Positions 1 through 7,414 of a stretch of 64,000 nucleotides of DNA are shown here, one piece after another. Position numbers and translations under genes: made by a program. How positions within the stretch are numbered: position 1 is the first letter of the stretch; each line of letters starts with the position of its first letter. A model generated the notes under the pieces. It did no database searches. It had not been told where the DNA came from and was given only the letters and a program-made list of their open reading frames with translations. Source of the stretch: UKL13-3 sp964392775 (GTDB lineage Bacteria; Bacteroidota; Bacteroidia; UKL13-3); the NCBI GenBank assembly GCA_964392775.1, contig CAYMRD010000013.1:1-64000 (forward strand), written 5' to 3'.

Positions 1-2
1 GC

Positions 3-55
3 AGAGCTACAAAGACCAGAGTATGTATTCACCACAGAGAAACAGAGGCACAAAG
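3..55. repeat. 53-bp direct repeat, copy 1, beside an assembly gap
   Basis: Bases 3-55 are identical to 239-291, on the other side of the N run. The unit contains the CACAGAGAAACAGAGGCACAAAG-type words common between genes in Bacteroidota. No gene is visible in 1-347. The placement suggests a tandem repeat that the assembler could not resolve. Confidence 0.85.
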
Positions 56-138
56 AATGCTGCTGCGCAGATGAACATTGGGGTCATTGTGGTTTCTTCG
101 TGTTCCTTTTGGTAAAAAACACAAAAAGGATTAAACGC

Positions 139-238
139 NNNNNNNNNNNNNNNNNNNNNNNNNNNNNNNNNNNNNNNNNNNNNNNNNNNNNNNNNNNNNN
201 NNNNNNNNNNNNNNNNNNNNNNNNNNNNNNNNNNNNNN
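139..238. other. Assembly gap of exactly 100 N
   Basis: A run of exactly 100 N lies between two copies of a 53-bp repeat. A round 100 is the usual placeholder for a gap of unknown size, so the true distance is unknown. Any reading frame across it is meaningless. Confidence 0.98.
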
Positions 239-291
239 AGAGCTACAAAGACCAGAGTATGTATTCACCACAGAGAAACAGAGGCACAAAG
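239..291. repeat. 53-bp direct repeat, copy 2
   Basis: Second identical copy of 3-55, directly after the N run. The sequence from 292 to 347, up to the stop of the arsC-like gene, holds no recognisable feature. Confidence 0.85.
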
Positions 292-347
292 TTTCATACG
301 AAGAACGTCCGCCTCCGTTACGCCAAACCGCTCTCTTTTCTGTCGGG

Positions 348-764
348 TTACAAGTTGTCTGTTACAAACTGTCTGCAATAGTCCTTGATTTTTTGTCTGA
401 CTTGTCTGAACTGTTCTTTGATTTCTTCGTCTGTTCCTGTCGCCTTTGCAGGGTCGGGAAAGTTCTGATGAAACTTTTTTGCTTTAGTCGGGAAGAAAGG
501 GCAACGTTCTTTTGCGTTGTCGCAAACAGTAATTACACAATCAAAGTCAAGGTTGTAATATTCGTTAATATTGTTTGAAGTGTGATTTGAAATATCAATC
601 CCGTCTTCTTTCATTGTCGCAATAGCTTTAGGGTTTACCCCGTGAGTTTCAACTCCTGCACTGTAAACGTCCGCTTTGTTGCCTGCAAAGTGTCGCAAGT
701 AACCTTCTGCTATCTGGCTTCTGCAACTGTTTCCTGTGCAAAGCACTAATATTTTTTTACTCAT
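348..764 (-). CDS. arsC: Arsenate reductase, thioredoxin-coupled LMW-phosphatase type
   Basis: 138 aa. The N-terminus has the phosphatase P-loop CTGNSCRS (C9 and R15). C81 and C88 follow in VCDNAKERC, and D104 lies in a DP motif. This C9/C81/C88/D104 spacing matches the pI258-type ArsC (Cys10, Cys82, Cys89, Asp105), in which three cysteines relay electrons from thioredoxin to reduce arsenate to arsenite. It would act in the cytoplasm. It is the last visible gene of a minus-strand operon with ArsR and a DUF6428 protein. No arsenite efflux gene (ArsB or Acr3) is visible before the window edge. A plain protein-tyrosine phosphatase is less likely because the extra cysteines are present. Confidence 0.9.
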   Translation of the reverse strand: MSKKILVLCTGNSCRSQIAEGYLRHFAGNKADVYSAGVETHGVNPKAIATMKEDGIDISNHTSNNINEYYNLDFDCVITVCDNAKERCPFFPTKAKKFHQNFPDPAKATGTDEEIKEQFRQVRQKIKDYCRQFVTDNL

Positions 765-821
765 AATTTTCTTGTTTTATCACAGGCATTCGTGAATGCT
801 TCGCATTTCTTATTCATCGTT

Positions 822-947
822 TTAAACAAATAACCAAATGATGTTGATGATGCAAAACTTTGGGTCAAACCCGAAAATAAGTTGCAACACAATTACAGAT
901 ATTGTGATGATAACTGGCTTTTTGTATTTGATAAATTTTTCTTTCAT
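822..947 (-). CDS. Small single-membrane-span peptide in the ars operon
   Basis: A 41-codon frame begins at an ATG three bases after the stop of the DUF6428 gene (TAA, GCT, ATG) and ends 57 bases before arsC. The peptide starts with a lysine-rich stretch (MKEKFIKYKK), then a hydrophobic stretch of about 15 residues (PVIITISVIVLQLIF), and ends in IIWLFV. It looks like a tiny inner-membrane protein. The tight spacing suggests translational coupling. No family is recognised. It is too short for codon statistics, so it may be chance. Confidence 0.4.
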   Translation of the reverse strand: MKEKFIKYKKPVIITISVIVLQLIFGFDPKFCIINIIWLFV

Positions 948-950
948 AGC

Positions 951-1424
951 TTAACAGCAACCACCGCCCGGTGTACAATAAGAAGTTTGAACTGTTTGCA
1001 TTTCCGATAGTTTTATTTTCGGTTTTTCTTGCGGTATTCCGCAATGGTCTTTCGCCAAACAATTTGTTTGTTTTGCTGTCAGCAAAAAGTTATGTCCGTC
1101 AAAATCCAAACCGAAACGGCTAATGCTTTCATTTTGGTATTCTATTTCAATTTCCAAATCTTCGTTTCCGAAAAGTGGCCCGGAAATGTCAATTATTTTT
1201 TTCAGCTTTTGCGGTTCAAGCCTGTGGTCAAAGTCGCTGGCTGACCAAACTTGAAAACTAATAGTCTTTTCCGTTCTCACCGTTCCGCCACAGTCAATAA
1301 AATGTCTGGTTGTTAAGCCTGCTTCAGTAATGTGAAAATGTCTTGGAACAAAAGTTCCGTTTGGCTGAACAAAGTTTAGCTGTAAAACATTGTCCAAATG
1401 CTGTTTGAATTGTTCAAGTGTCAT
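951..1424 (-). CDS. DUF6428 family protein with C-terminal Cys-rich tail
   Basis: 157 aa from the ATG at 1424 (MTLEQFKQHL). The frame is open 11 codons further upstream, but that extension lacks the family start. It resembles the DUF6428 proteins often encoded beside ArsR and ArsC in Bacteroidota; their function is not established. The protein ends in YCTPGGGCC, three cysteines in a flexible tail, which could bind a thiophilic metalloid such as arsenite (inference). It lies between arsR (68 bp upstream) and the 41-aa peptide, all on one strand. Confidence 0.75.
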   Translation of the reverse strand: MTLEQFKQHLDNVLQLNFVQPNGTFVPRHFHITEAGLTTRHFIDCGGTVRTEKTISFQVWSASDFDHRLEPQKLKKIIDISGPLFGNEDLEIEIEYQNESISRFGLDFDGHNFLLTAKQTNCLAKDHCGIPQEKPKIKLSEMQTVQTSYCTPGGGCC

Positions 1425-1492
1425 ATTATTTATTTTAATGGATTTCACGAACCGCAAGCCGTTTGTAATAGTTTCATTTTATTCGTTTGAGG

Positions 1493-1825
1493 TTAACAAC
1501 AATTATTTTTCTTATTCGTGAGTTTGGCTGAAATGTTAGCAAAATAGTTTTGTAACCTTTCAATGGCTTTTTCGTCAATGCAGTAGCAAATAGCGTTTCC
1601 TTCAATGTTTCCCTTTATCAGCCCTGCGTTTTTGAGTTCTTTTAAGTGTTGCGAAACTGTCGGTTGTGCAAGTGGCAGTTCGTTTACGATGTCGCCACAA
1701 ATACAAGTGTCCACTTTCATTAAATACTCAATAATAGCCACTCTTGCAGGGTGTCCGAACGCTTTGGCAAGTATCGAAATGGTGTTTTGCTTGTCCGTAA
1801 AGTGATCTGTTTTAGTAGCTCCCAT
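1493..1825 (-). CDS. arsR: ArsR/SmtB-family metalloid-responsive repressor
   Basis: 110 aa with the winged-helix layout. The recognition helix is around residues 53-66 (LAQPTVSQHLKELKNAGLI). The metalloid site is the CxC in DTCICGDI (C41, C43), which corresponds to the ELCVCDL box of ArsR. A further CC pair closes the C-terminus. It is expected to repress its own operon until arsenite or antimonite binds. A perfect palindrome 18 bp before the ATG is the likely operator. It is the first gene of the operon ending in arsC. Confidence 0.92.
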   Translation of the reverse strand: MGATKTDHFTDKQNTISILAKAFGHPARVAIIEYLMKVDTCICGDIVNELPLAQPTVSQHLKELKNAGLIKGNIEGNAICYCIDEKAIERLQNYFANISAKLTNKKNNCC

Positions 1826-1842
1826 TGTCTTATATTATTTCT

Positions 1843-1879
1843 ATATTGCAATATTACGATAAATGATTGAAGTGAGCAA
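1843..1879 (-). promoter_or_regulatory. ars operon promoter with overlapping ArsR operator
   Basis: On the minus strand, TTG (1877-1879), a 20-base spacer and TAATATTG (1849-1856) fit the Bacteroidota promoter TTG-N19-21-TAnnTTTG with one mismatch. The perfect 12-bp palindrome ATATTGCAATAT (1843-1854) overlaps the -7 box and lies 18 bp before the arsR ATG. A repressor bound there would block polymerase. Confidence 0.6.
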
Positions 1880-2015
1880 GGCAATCCGCTTTTTTGTCTC
1901 TAAGTCAACCGGAAATGTCAATTGTCAGTCCGAAATGTCGAATGTTGCACGGTCTGTCAGAGTTGCTGCTAACTCCTAACAAACCGCAAACCATCATCTG
2001 TGAACCGAGAACTCC

Positions 2016-2396
2016 TTAATACGTATCAAACGGATAAAACGCATCCTCGATGTGTTCGATTTCAAACTTATCGCCTTTTACTACGGCCAAAATATCGAAG
2101 CGGGCTGAGCATCTTAGATTGTGTTCTTCCATAAACTGCTCTGCTGCCAAACGAATATTGCGTTGTTTGGATTTGCCCACCGCTCGCTCGGGATAGGCCA
2201 TCACATCCGAGGTGCGTGTTTTCACTTCCACAAATACTACCTCTCCTTTGTTTTCGCAAACAATGTCCAGTTCAACCTTACCAAAGCGGTAGTTACGTTT
2301 CAAAATTTTGTAGCCTTTGCGTTCGAGAAATCCGGCAGCAATGTCTTCACCTAATTGTCCGAACTGCTGATTGTATTTAGGGTTTGGAGTATTCAT
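2016..2396 (-). CDS. yraN: YraN family protein (UPF0102, endonuclease-like fold)
   Basis: 126 aa, full length for the family. It has GEDIAAGFLERKGY near the N-terminus, followed by the nuclease-fold core GKVELDIV and VFVEVKTR (D and ExK). These match the restriction-endonuclease-like fold of UPF0102 proteins, whose cellular role is unproven. It is divergent from the cysteine synthase gene, with a 119-bp shared intergenic region. Confidence 0.9.
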   Translation of the reverse strand: MNTPNPKYNQQFGQLGEDIAAGFLERKGYKILKRNYRFGKVELDIVCENKGEVVFVEVKTRTSDVMAYPERAVGKSKQRNIRLAAEQFMEEHNLRCSARFDILAVVKGDKFEIEHIEDAFYPFDTY

Positions 2397-2503
2397 AAGG
2401 CTATTGATTTATGAAGGATATGCTAATAGCAAACCATCTTATTTTCAATACTAAACTGATATTTTTCATCTGTGTGAAGATACAGAATACCCAATGTAAA
2501 GTC

Positions 2504-2511
2504 TACTTTTG
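2504..2511 (+). promoter_or_regulatory. -7 box of the cysteine synthase promoter
   Basis: TACTTTTG is an exact TAnnTTTG. It ends four bases before the ATG at 2516, so transcription would start at or next to the start codon (leaderless or nearly so). No clear -33 TTG is seen at the usual distance. Confidence 0.45.
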
Positions 2512-2515
2512 CCCC

Positions 2516-3553
2516 ATGGATACGGAACAAACGTCCCAACTGTTTGCCGACAAATGCAAACAACTCTGGAAAATGGTGGGCAATACACCCATGCTTGAGA
2601 TTCAATACACGTACAAAGGAGAGCCCCGCTCCCTGTATGCCAAATGCGAACATTATAACCTGACCGGAAGCATCAAGGACCGGATGGCCTTGTATATTCT
2701 GGAGCAATCGTATGCCAATGGGGATATCAAAGCGGGTGATACTATTATTGAAGCCACCAGTGGAAACACGGGTATCGCTTTTGCCGCTATCGGGCGCTCG
2801 CTGGGCAATCAGGTGCGTATCATTATGCCCAACTGGCTGAGCAAAGAGCGTATTGATATTATTAAAAGTTTGGGGGCCGAAATCATTCTCATCAGCAAAG
2901 AAGAAGGTGGATTTTTGGGGAGTATTGCTTTATCCGAAAAGATGGCATCCGAAGAGCCGAATATGTTTTTACCGAAACAGTTCAGCAATTTGTACAATGC
3001 CGAAGCACATTCTAAAACCACAGGCCCCGAAATCTACAAACAACTTAAATCGGCAGATAAAACAGTTGATGCTTTTGTGGCCGGAGTAGGCACAGGCGGA
3101 ACGGTGATGGGCGTTGGACGTTACCTCAAAACCAAAAACCCGGGGATAAAAATTTATCCGATGGAGCCGGCAGAATCGCCTACATTAACAACAGGGCATA
3201 AAATCGGGGCACACCGTATTCAGGGTATTTCGGATGAATTTATTCCGGCCATCGTTAACCTCAAAGAGCTGGATGAAGTGATTGCCGTATCGGATACAGA
3301 TGCTATTCTGATGGCGCAGAAACTCTCTCAACAACTGGGATTGGCCGTGGGAATTTCTAGCGGAGGGAATTTTATTGGAGCAGTGAAAGCCCAGAATTTA
3401 TTGGGCAGCACCAAAAATGTAGTTACCATTTTTAGCGACAGCAATAAAAAATACCTGAGCACCGATTTGATGAAAAACGAACCGTTGAAAGACGGATGCC
3501 TCACACCTGATATTGAACTTATCGACTTTAAAGCGATTGAACGATTGTCGTAA
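2516..3553 (+). CDS. PLP-dependent cysteine synthase (CysK/CysM family)
   Basis: 345 aa from the ATG at 2516. The frame runs 35 codons further upstream, but the -7 box lies directly before this ATG and the extension looks like noise. Fold-type II PLP signatures: K54 in the TGSIKDR motif (Schiff base), the substrate loop EATSGNTGIA, and the phosphate-binding GVGTGGTVMG. It makes cysteine (or a related amino acid) from O-acetylserine and sulfide in the cytosol; cystathionine beta-synthase activity cannot be excluded. It ends at 3553, abutting the stop of the convergent MBL gene with no intergenic base. Confidence 0.88.
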   Translation: MDTEQTSQLFADKCKQLWKMVGNTPMLEIQYTYKGEPRSLYAKCEHYNLTGSIKDRMALYILEQSYANGDIKAGDTIIEATSGNTGIAFAAIGRSLGNQVRIIMPNWLSKERIDIIKSLGAEIILISKEEGGFLGSIALSEKMASEEPNMFLPKQFSNLYNAEAHSKTTGPEIYKQLKSADKTVDAFVAGVGTGGTVMGVGRYLKTKNPGIKIYPMEPAESPTLTTGHKIGAHRIQGISDEFIPAIVNLKELDEVIAVSDTDAILMAQKLSQQLGLAVGISSGGNFIGAVKAQNLLGSTKNVVTIFSDSNKKYLSTDLMKNEPLKDGCLTPDIELIDFKAIERLS

Positions 3554-4396
3554 CTACAACTCGCTGATTAAAACCTGTTCTTTCAGCCTCACTCCTTTTT
3601 CGGTTTGGGTAACGGTACATGCCTCGTGCAATGGATCGTGTTCAAAAAACAAGATCATCTTTTCATCGGCTGCCGCTTCGCTGAGTGTTTGCGCTTTCTC
3701 CTTCATCGAATCGAGTGGACGCACATCATAGCCCATCACATACGGAACGGGAATATGCGCCTGGGTTGGAATCATATCCGCCAGATACATCACCTTATGA
3801 CCTTTGTAATTGATCACAGGATGCATCATACTTTGGGTATGCCCGTTGGAAAACCGGAAACTGATATTGTTGTGAATCGAATCCCCGCGTTTCAACAATT
3901 TTAACTGTCCGCTTTCCTGTACCGGTAAAATATTTTCTTTGAGGAAAGATGCTTTCTCTCGCGGGTTGGGAGCCAGGGCTTCGTTCCAGTGTTCTTCACC
4001 AATCCAATACGTAGCATTGGGAAAAGCCGTTTCGTAGCCGCTTCGGTCTTTTTTCCAGTTGATGCTGCCCCCGCAATGGTCGAAGTGCAAATGGGTTAAG
4101 ACCATATCGGTTACATCACTCAAAGAAAATCCTGCTGCATTTAATGATTTTTCGAGGGTATGATTTCCGTGCAGGTAATAATATCCGAAGAACTTATCAT
4201 CCTGTTTATTGCCCATCCCGTTGTCTATTAAGATGAGACGGTTGCCATCTTCCACCAACAAACAGCGCATGGCTAAACTAATCATATTGTTCTCGTCAGC
4301 CGGATTGAGTTTAGTCCACAAGGTTTTAGGAACCACGCCAAACATGGCGCCTCCATCCAGTTTAAAGTGACCTGTTTCGATGGTATGTAATTTCAT
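3554..4396 (-). CDS. MBL-fold metallo-hydrolase
   Basis: 280 aa. The metallo-beta-lactamase metal motif THLHFDHCGG is at residues 101-110 (H102, H104, D106, H107). A later conserved His is in FSNGHTQSM and an Asp in MYLADM. This organisation resembles lactonase/RNase Z-like small hydrolases of the AttM/AiiA group, but the substrate cannot be assigned. No signal peptide, so probably cytoplasmic. Its 3' end abuts the cysteine synthase gene. Confidence 0.85.
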   Translation of the reverse strand: MKLHTIETGHFKLDGGAMFGVVPKTLWTKLNPADENNMISLAMRCLLVEDGNRLILIDNGMGNKQDDKFFGYYYLHGNHTLEKSLNAAGFSLSDVTDMVLTHLHFDHCGGSINWKKDRSGYETAFPNATYWIGEEHWNEALAPNPREKASFLKENILPVQESGQLKLLKRGDSIHNNISFRFSNGHTQSMMHPVINYKGHKVMYLADMIPTQAHIPVPYVMGYDVRPLDSMKEKAQTLSEAAADEKMILFFEHDPLHEACTVTQTEKGVRLKEQVLISEL

Positions 4397-4420
4397 ATTT
4401 TATAGAGAATAGCTAAAACA

Positions 4421-4645
4421 AATATAAGCCACTGATGAACACAGATTGCAGGTAGTAGGAGAAAAATGTTTCCCGCAGATAGCGCAGATATACGCAGACG
4501 TAGTGACGAAAAAACATTGCCACAAAGACACAAGAACTCTAAGGTGTACAAAGGCTTAGTGCTTACTTTGTGGCTCCTCTCCTTAGTGGCGAAAAATATT
4601 CCTCGATATTGGTTCTGTGTAAATCTGTGTAATCTGTGAGTCACC
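4421..4645. repeat. Intergenic patchwork of low-complexity CCGCAGAT / CACAAAG words
   Basis: This stretch carries the words CACTGATGAACACAGATTG, TTTCCCGCAGATAGCGCAGAT, GCCACAAAGACACAAGAACT and AATCTGTGTAATCTGTGAG. Similar words recur at 1-291, 57570-57770, 59068-59100 and 61450-61560. No coding potential or promoter stands out. This is a known style of dispersed intergenic repeat in Bacteroidota; its function is unknown. Confidence 0.6.
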
Positions 4646-4647
4646 TC

Positions 4648-6657
4648 TTATTGCACAACAACTTTCTTCACTGCAATGCCCTGTTCGGTTCTTACTTTCA
4701 CAACATAATATCCTTTGCCGTAAATGCCTAAATCAATTATTTGCAGCGACTGATACTGATCCATTCGCTGCAACAACCTTCCGCTGATATCATACACTTC
4801 AACCTCCGCTTCTTTTCCTTCCATCGCCAGTGTTACTGGACCGGTTGTTGGATTGGGATAAACCGAGCAATTGAGTATTCCATTGGTAACAGGCTTATGT
4901 ATACCCACCGCTGTACCTTTGGTGAATACCGAATCGAAGATACCCATCCCTAAATTATAATAACTGCCACTAGCTGTTTGTTGCAAGTAAACCGGACGTA
5001 CCATATACTTGCAATAGCCACCATAAGGACTTTCATCCACCCAGTTGGTATCGTTCACACCCAATACCGCAAGCGAATCAAAACCAATATCCAAATTGCC
5101 GGTGCGTAAAACCATGTACCCGATTGCATCCTCCACCTTATTCCATTTCAGGTTTACCGTCAAGCTATCTGTGCTTGGTTGAAGACTTAATTGAAGCACA
5201 CCCTTGCGCATGTGCAAACGCAACGAAGGATCGCCCATCAAGGCAATATGCACAAACGTAGGTGAACTGTTGTATACATATCCGAATGGTGTTTCACCGT
5301 TTTCGTAATAATTGTTTTGGGTAAGCTGTGTAGCATAACCAATTGTTTGTCCAAGTGCCATCTGGTGAAAATGCCAATGGGGTCTTCCGCTCCAAACACT
5401 TGTCAAACCGCCATTTCGAGAAGCCAATGGCGCACGCAGAAAATTATTTTCCGAATCCCAGTCACCAAAATAACTGCCAAATAAAACAGTAAAGATTTGT
5501 TTAATGGAATCATTCATAAACGAAGCTGTATTGCCAATTCCGGTTGCACTGGTATACGTTCCGGCTCCACCGCCCCAGGTAAATTTATAACACCGCTCTT
5601 TAGTTGAAGTCAGGTAATCACCTGCGGCAACACTATCCCCAAACATGGTTGTAAAATCACGCCAGGCCACGGCCGCAAACGCCTCGCCTCCTGCATATCC
5701 CCAGTTATCATCAATCAAACCCTTATCCACACTTTGGGTTACACCTGTTTTATAGGCATGAAGCTTATCCAAATAATTACTCAACAAAACGGTATCAGCA
5801 TTTCCGAATGAAGGCATATTCGATAAATCAACCCGCCCGATTTGCAGCGACACTTTGCTATCGCCAATATACATCTGATCAAACTTTCCATCACCCGGAA
5901 CATTGCGGTTCTGAACCCGACCTGGCTGTGTATCATTTACCTGTATATCCGTCCAGATACCTTCATCCATTGAACCATAATACATATCTGCAGGCCAGGC
6001 TCCTCCATGATCAGGGTGTCCATCAGGCGGATAAATACTGCCAGCCTGGGCTTTAAAACCGCCAGAATATGGAACTGCAATATGACCGAATAACAGAACC
6101 GATTTAAGCGGAACCGAACTGCTCGCTACATGAGAAGTTATGAGCTGTTTGACTTGGTTAACCGTATAATTTGCAGGAACAATTTCTGAACGCACCACCC
6201 ATCCATCTCCGCGCATATCATTCAGCATTTGTTGAAGTTTGGATGCTAATACATCTGTCACTTGCTGATTCACCAATACTAAAATTGCACCCCGTTTATA
6301 CACTGCGGGCACTTTAATTCCGGTAGAAATATAACCATGAGCCAATTGTGTGCTTACTGCATATACCCGCTGAACATAATACTCATACGCTTCACCCACC
6401 TGCACATTCGCATCGGTGTAGGATGTTGCCGATGCATCTAAAGATGCTAAAACCGTACCCCACTCCACCGTTTCTCCCTGCTTGCGAAATACTTTGTAAC
6501 CGGCACATGCTGTATCCAAAGGCCACTTGATGGTAATAACTGCGGGACTTTCACTCACCGCTGCCTGCAACATCACTGCCGCATCCTTTGCCTGTTGTGC
6601 ATTTACAGTTACCCATAAGCACATCCATAAAACAAAAAACCGGACTACTATTTTCAT
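4648..6657 (-). CDS. Secreted C25-peptidase-fold protein with FN3 domains and T9SS type A sorting domain
   Basis: 669 aa from the ATG at 6657, which opens a signal peptide (MKIVVRFFVLWM...VNAQ). The frame extends 65 codons upstream into the ung region, but that part lacks a signal. Order: signal peptide; FN3-like domain (about 35-125); a region laid out like gingipain peptidases, with SVLLFGHIAVPY and LQIGRVDL; a second FN3-like domain; and a type A sorting domain (VYPNPTTGPV to the end) for T9SS export. Where C25 enzymes carry GHGS and a catalytic Cys, this protein reads TWGGGAG and FGSYFGDWD, so it is probably not proteolytic (inference). It is divergent from ung, 54 bp apart. Confidence 0.75.
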   Translation of the reverse strand: MKIVVRFFVLWMCLWVTVNAQQAKDAAVMLQAAVSESPAVITIKWPLDTACAGYKVFRKQGETVEWGTVLASLDASATSYTDANVQVGEAYEYYVQRVYAVSTQLAHGYISTGIKVPAVYKRGAILVLVNQQVTDVLASKLQQMLNDMRGDGWVVRSEIVPANYTVNQVKQLITSHVASSSVPLKSVLLFGHIAVPYSGGFKAQAGSIYPPDGHPDHGGAWPADMYYGSMDEGIWTDIQVNDTQPGRVQNRNVPGDGKFDQMYIGDSKVSLQIGRVDLSNMPSFGNADTVLLSNYLDKLHAYKTGVTQSVDKGLIDDNWGYAGGEAFAAVAWRDFTTMFGDSVAAGDYLTSTKERCYKFTWGGGAGTYTSATGIGNTASFMNDSIKQIFTVLFGSYFGDWDSENNFLRAPLASRNGGLTSVWSGRPHWHFHQMALGQTIGYATQLTQNNYYENGETPFGYVYNSSPTFVHIALMGDPSLRLHMRKGVLQLSLQPSTDSLTVNLKWNKVEDAIGYMVLRTGNLDIGFDSLAVLGVNDTNWVDESPYGGYCKYMVRPVYLQQTASGSYYNLGMGIFDSVFTKGTAVGIHKPVTNGILNCSVYPNPTTGPVTLAMEGKEAEVEVYDISGRLLQRMDQYQSLQIIDLGIYGKGYYVVKVRTEQGIAVKKVVVQ

Positions 6658-6711
6658 TGGCAGAATTGTGATAGTTTGCAGCTCAAATATATTGAAAGAA
6701 TTGAATCGCTT

Positions 6712-7398
6712 ATGACAGTTGATGTAAAAATAGAAGCAAGCTGGAAACGATTGTTGAGCAACGAGTTTGAGCAACCATACTTCAACGCACTCATCCATTT
6801 TCTGAAACAAGAGAAACAAGCAGGCAAAACTGTTTTCCCTCCCGGACCACAAATATTTTCAGCATTTGACCATACACCTTTTGAACAAACCAAGGTGGTG
6901 ATACTCGGACAAGATCCTTACCATGGAGCAGGTCAGGCACACGGATTGTGTTTCAGCGTAAACAAGGGTGTGAATGTTCCTCCGTCTTTGCAAAACATTT
7001 ACAAGGAACTGTTGCAAGACATTGAAGGGTTTGTTATTCCGCCCCATGGCGATTTAACAGAGTGGACCCAACAAGGCGTGTTATTGCTCAATGCAACACT
7101 CACGGTTGAAAAAGACAAGGCAGGCTCTCATCAGGGAAAAGGATGGGAATCTTTTACCGATGCGGTCATCCGAACAATTTCTGAACAGAAGGAACATGTG
7201 GTATTTATGTTGTGGGGAAAGTTTGCCCAGAGTAAAACTCCATTAATTAATGCCGAAAAACACCTTGTGTTAAAAGCCGCTCATCCTTCTCCTTTTTCCG
7301 CTTATAACGGTTTTTTCGGATGCAAGCATTTTTCGCAGGCAAACCGGTATCTTTCGCAAAACGGGCTCAGTCCCATCAACTGGCAACTGCAATCCTAA
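6712..7398 (+). CDS. ung: Uracil-DNA glycosylase, family 1
   Basis: 228 aa from the ATG at 6712; the frame is open 12 codons earlier, but this start gives the usual length. It removes uracil from DNA as the first step of base excision repair. The active-site motif GQDPYHG is at residues 66-72 (D68 is the water-activating residue). The uracil pocket and DNA-intercalation loop HPSPFSAYNGFFG lies near the C-terminus. Sixteen bases separate its stop from the permease gene, so the two may be co-transcribed. Confidence 0.96.
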   Translation: MTVDVKIEASWKRLLSNEFEQPYFNALIHFLKQEKQAGKTVFPPGPQIFSAFDHTPFEQTKVVILGQDPYHGAGQAHGLCFSVNKGVNVPPSLQNIYKELLQDIEGFVIPPHGDLTEWTQQGVLLLNATLTVEKDKAGSHQGKGWESFTDAVIRTISEQKEHVVFMLWGKFAQSKTPLINAEKHLVLKAAHPSPFSAYNGFFGCKHFSQANRYLSQNGLSPINWQLQS

Positions 7399-7414
7399 AT
7401 AGTATATTCTAACT

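Noticed and set aside
100..381. 93-codon frame across the first gap
   Set aside because: It includes 34 undefined codons from N bases and lies in repeat sequence.
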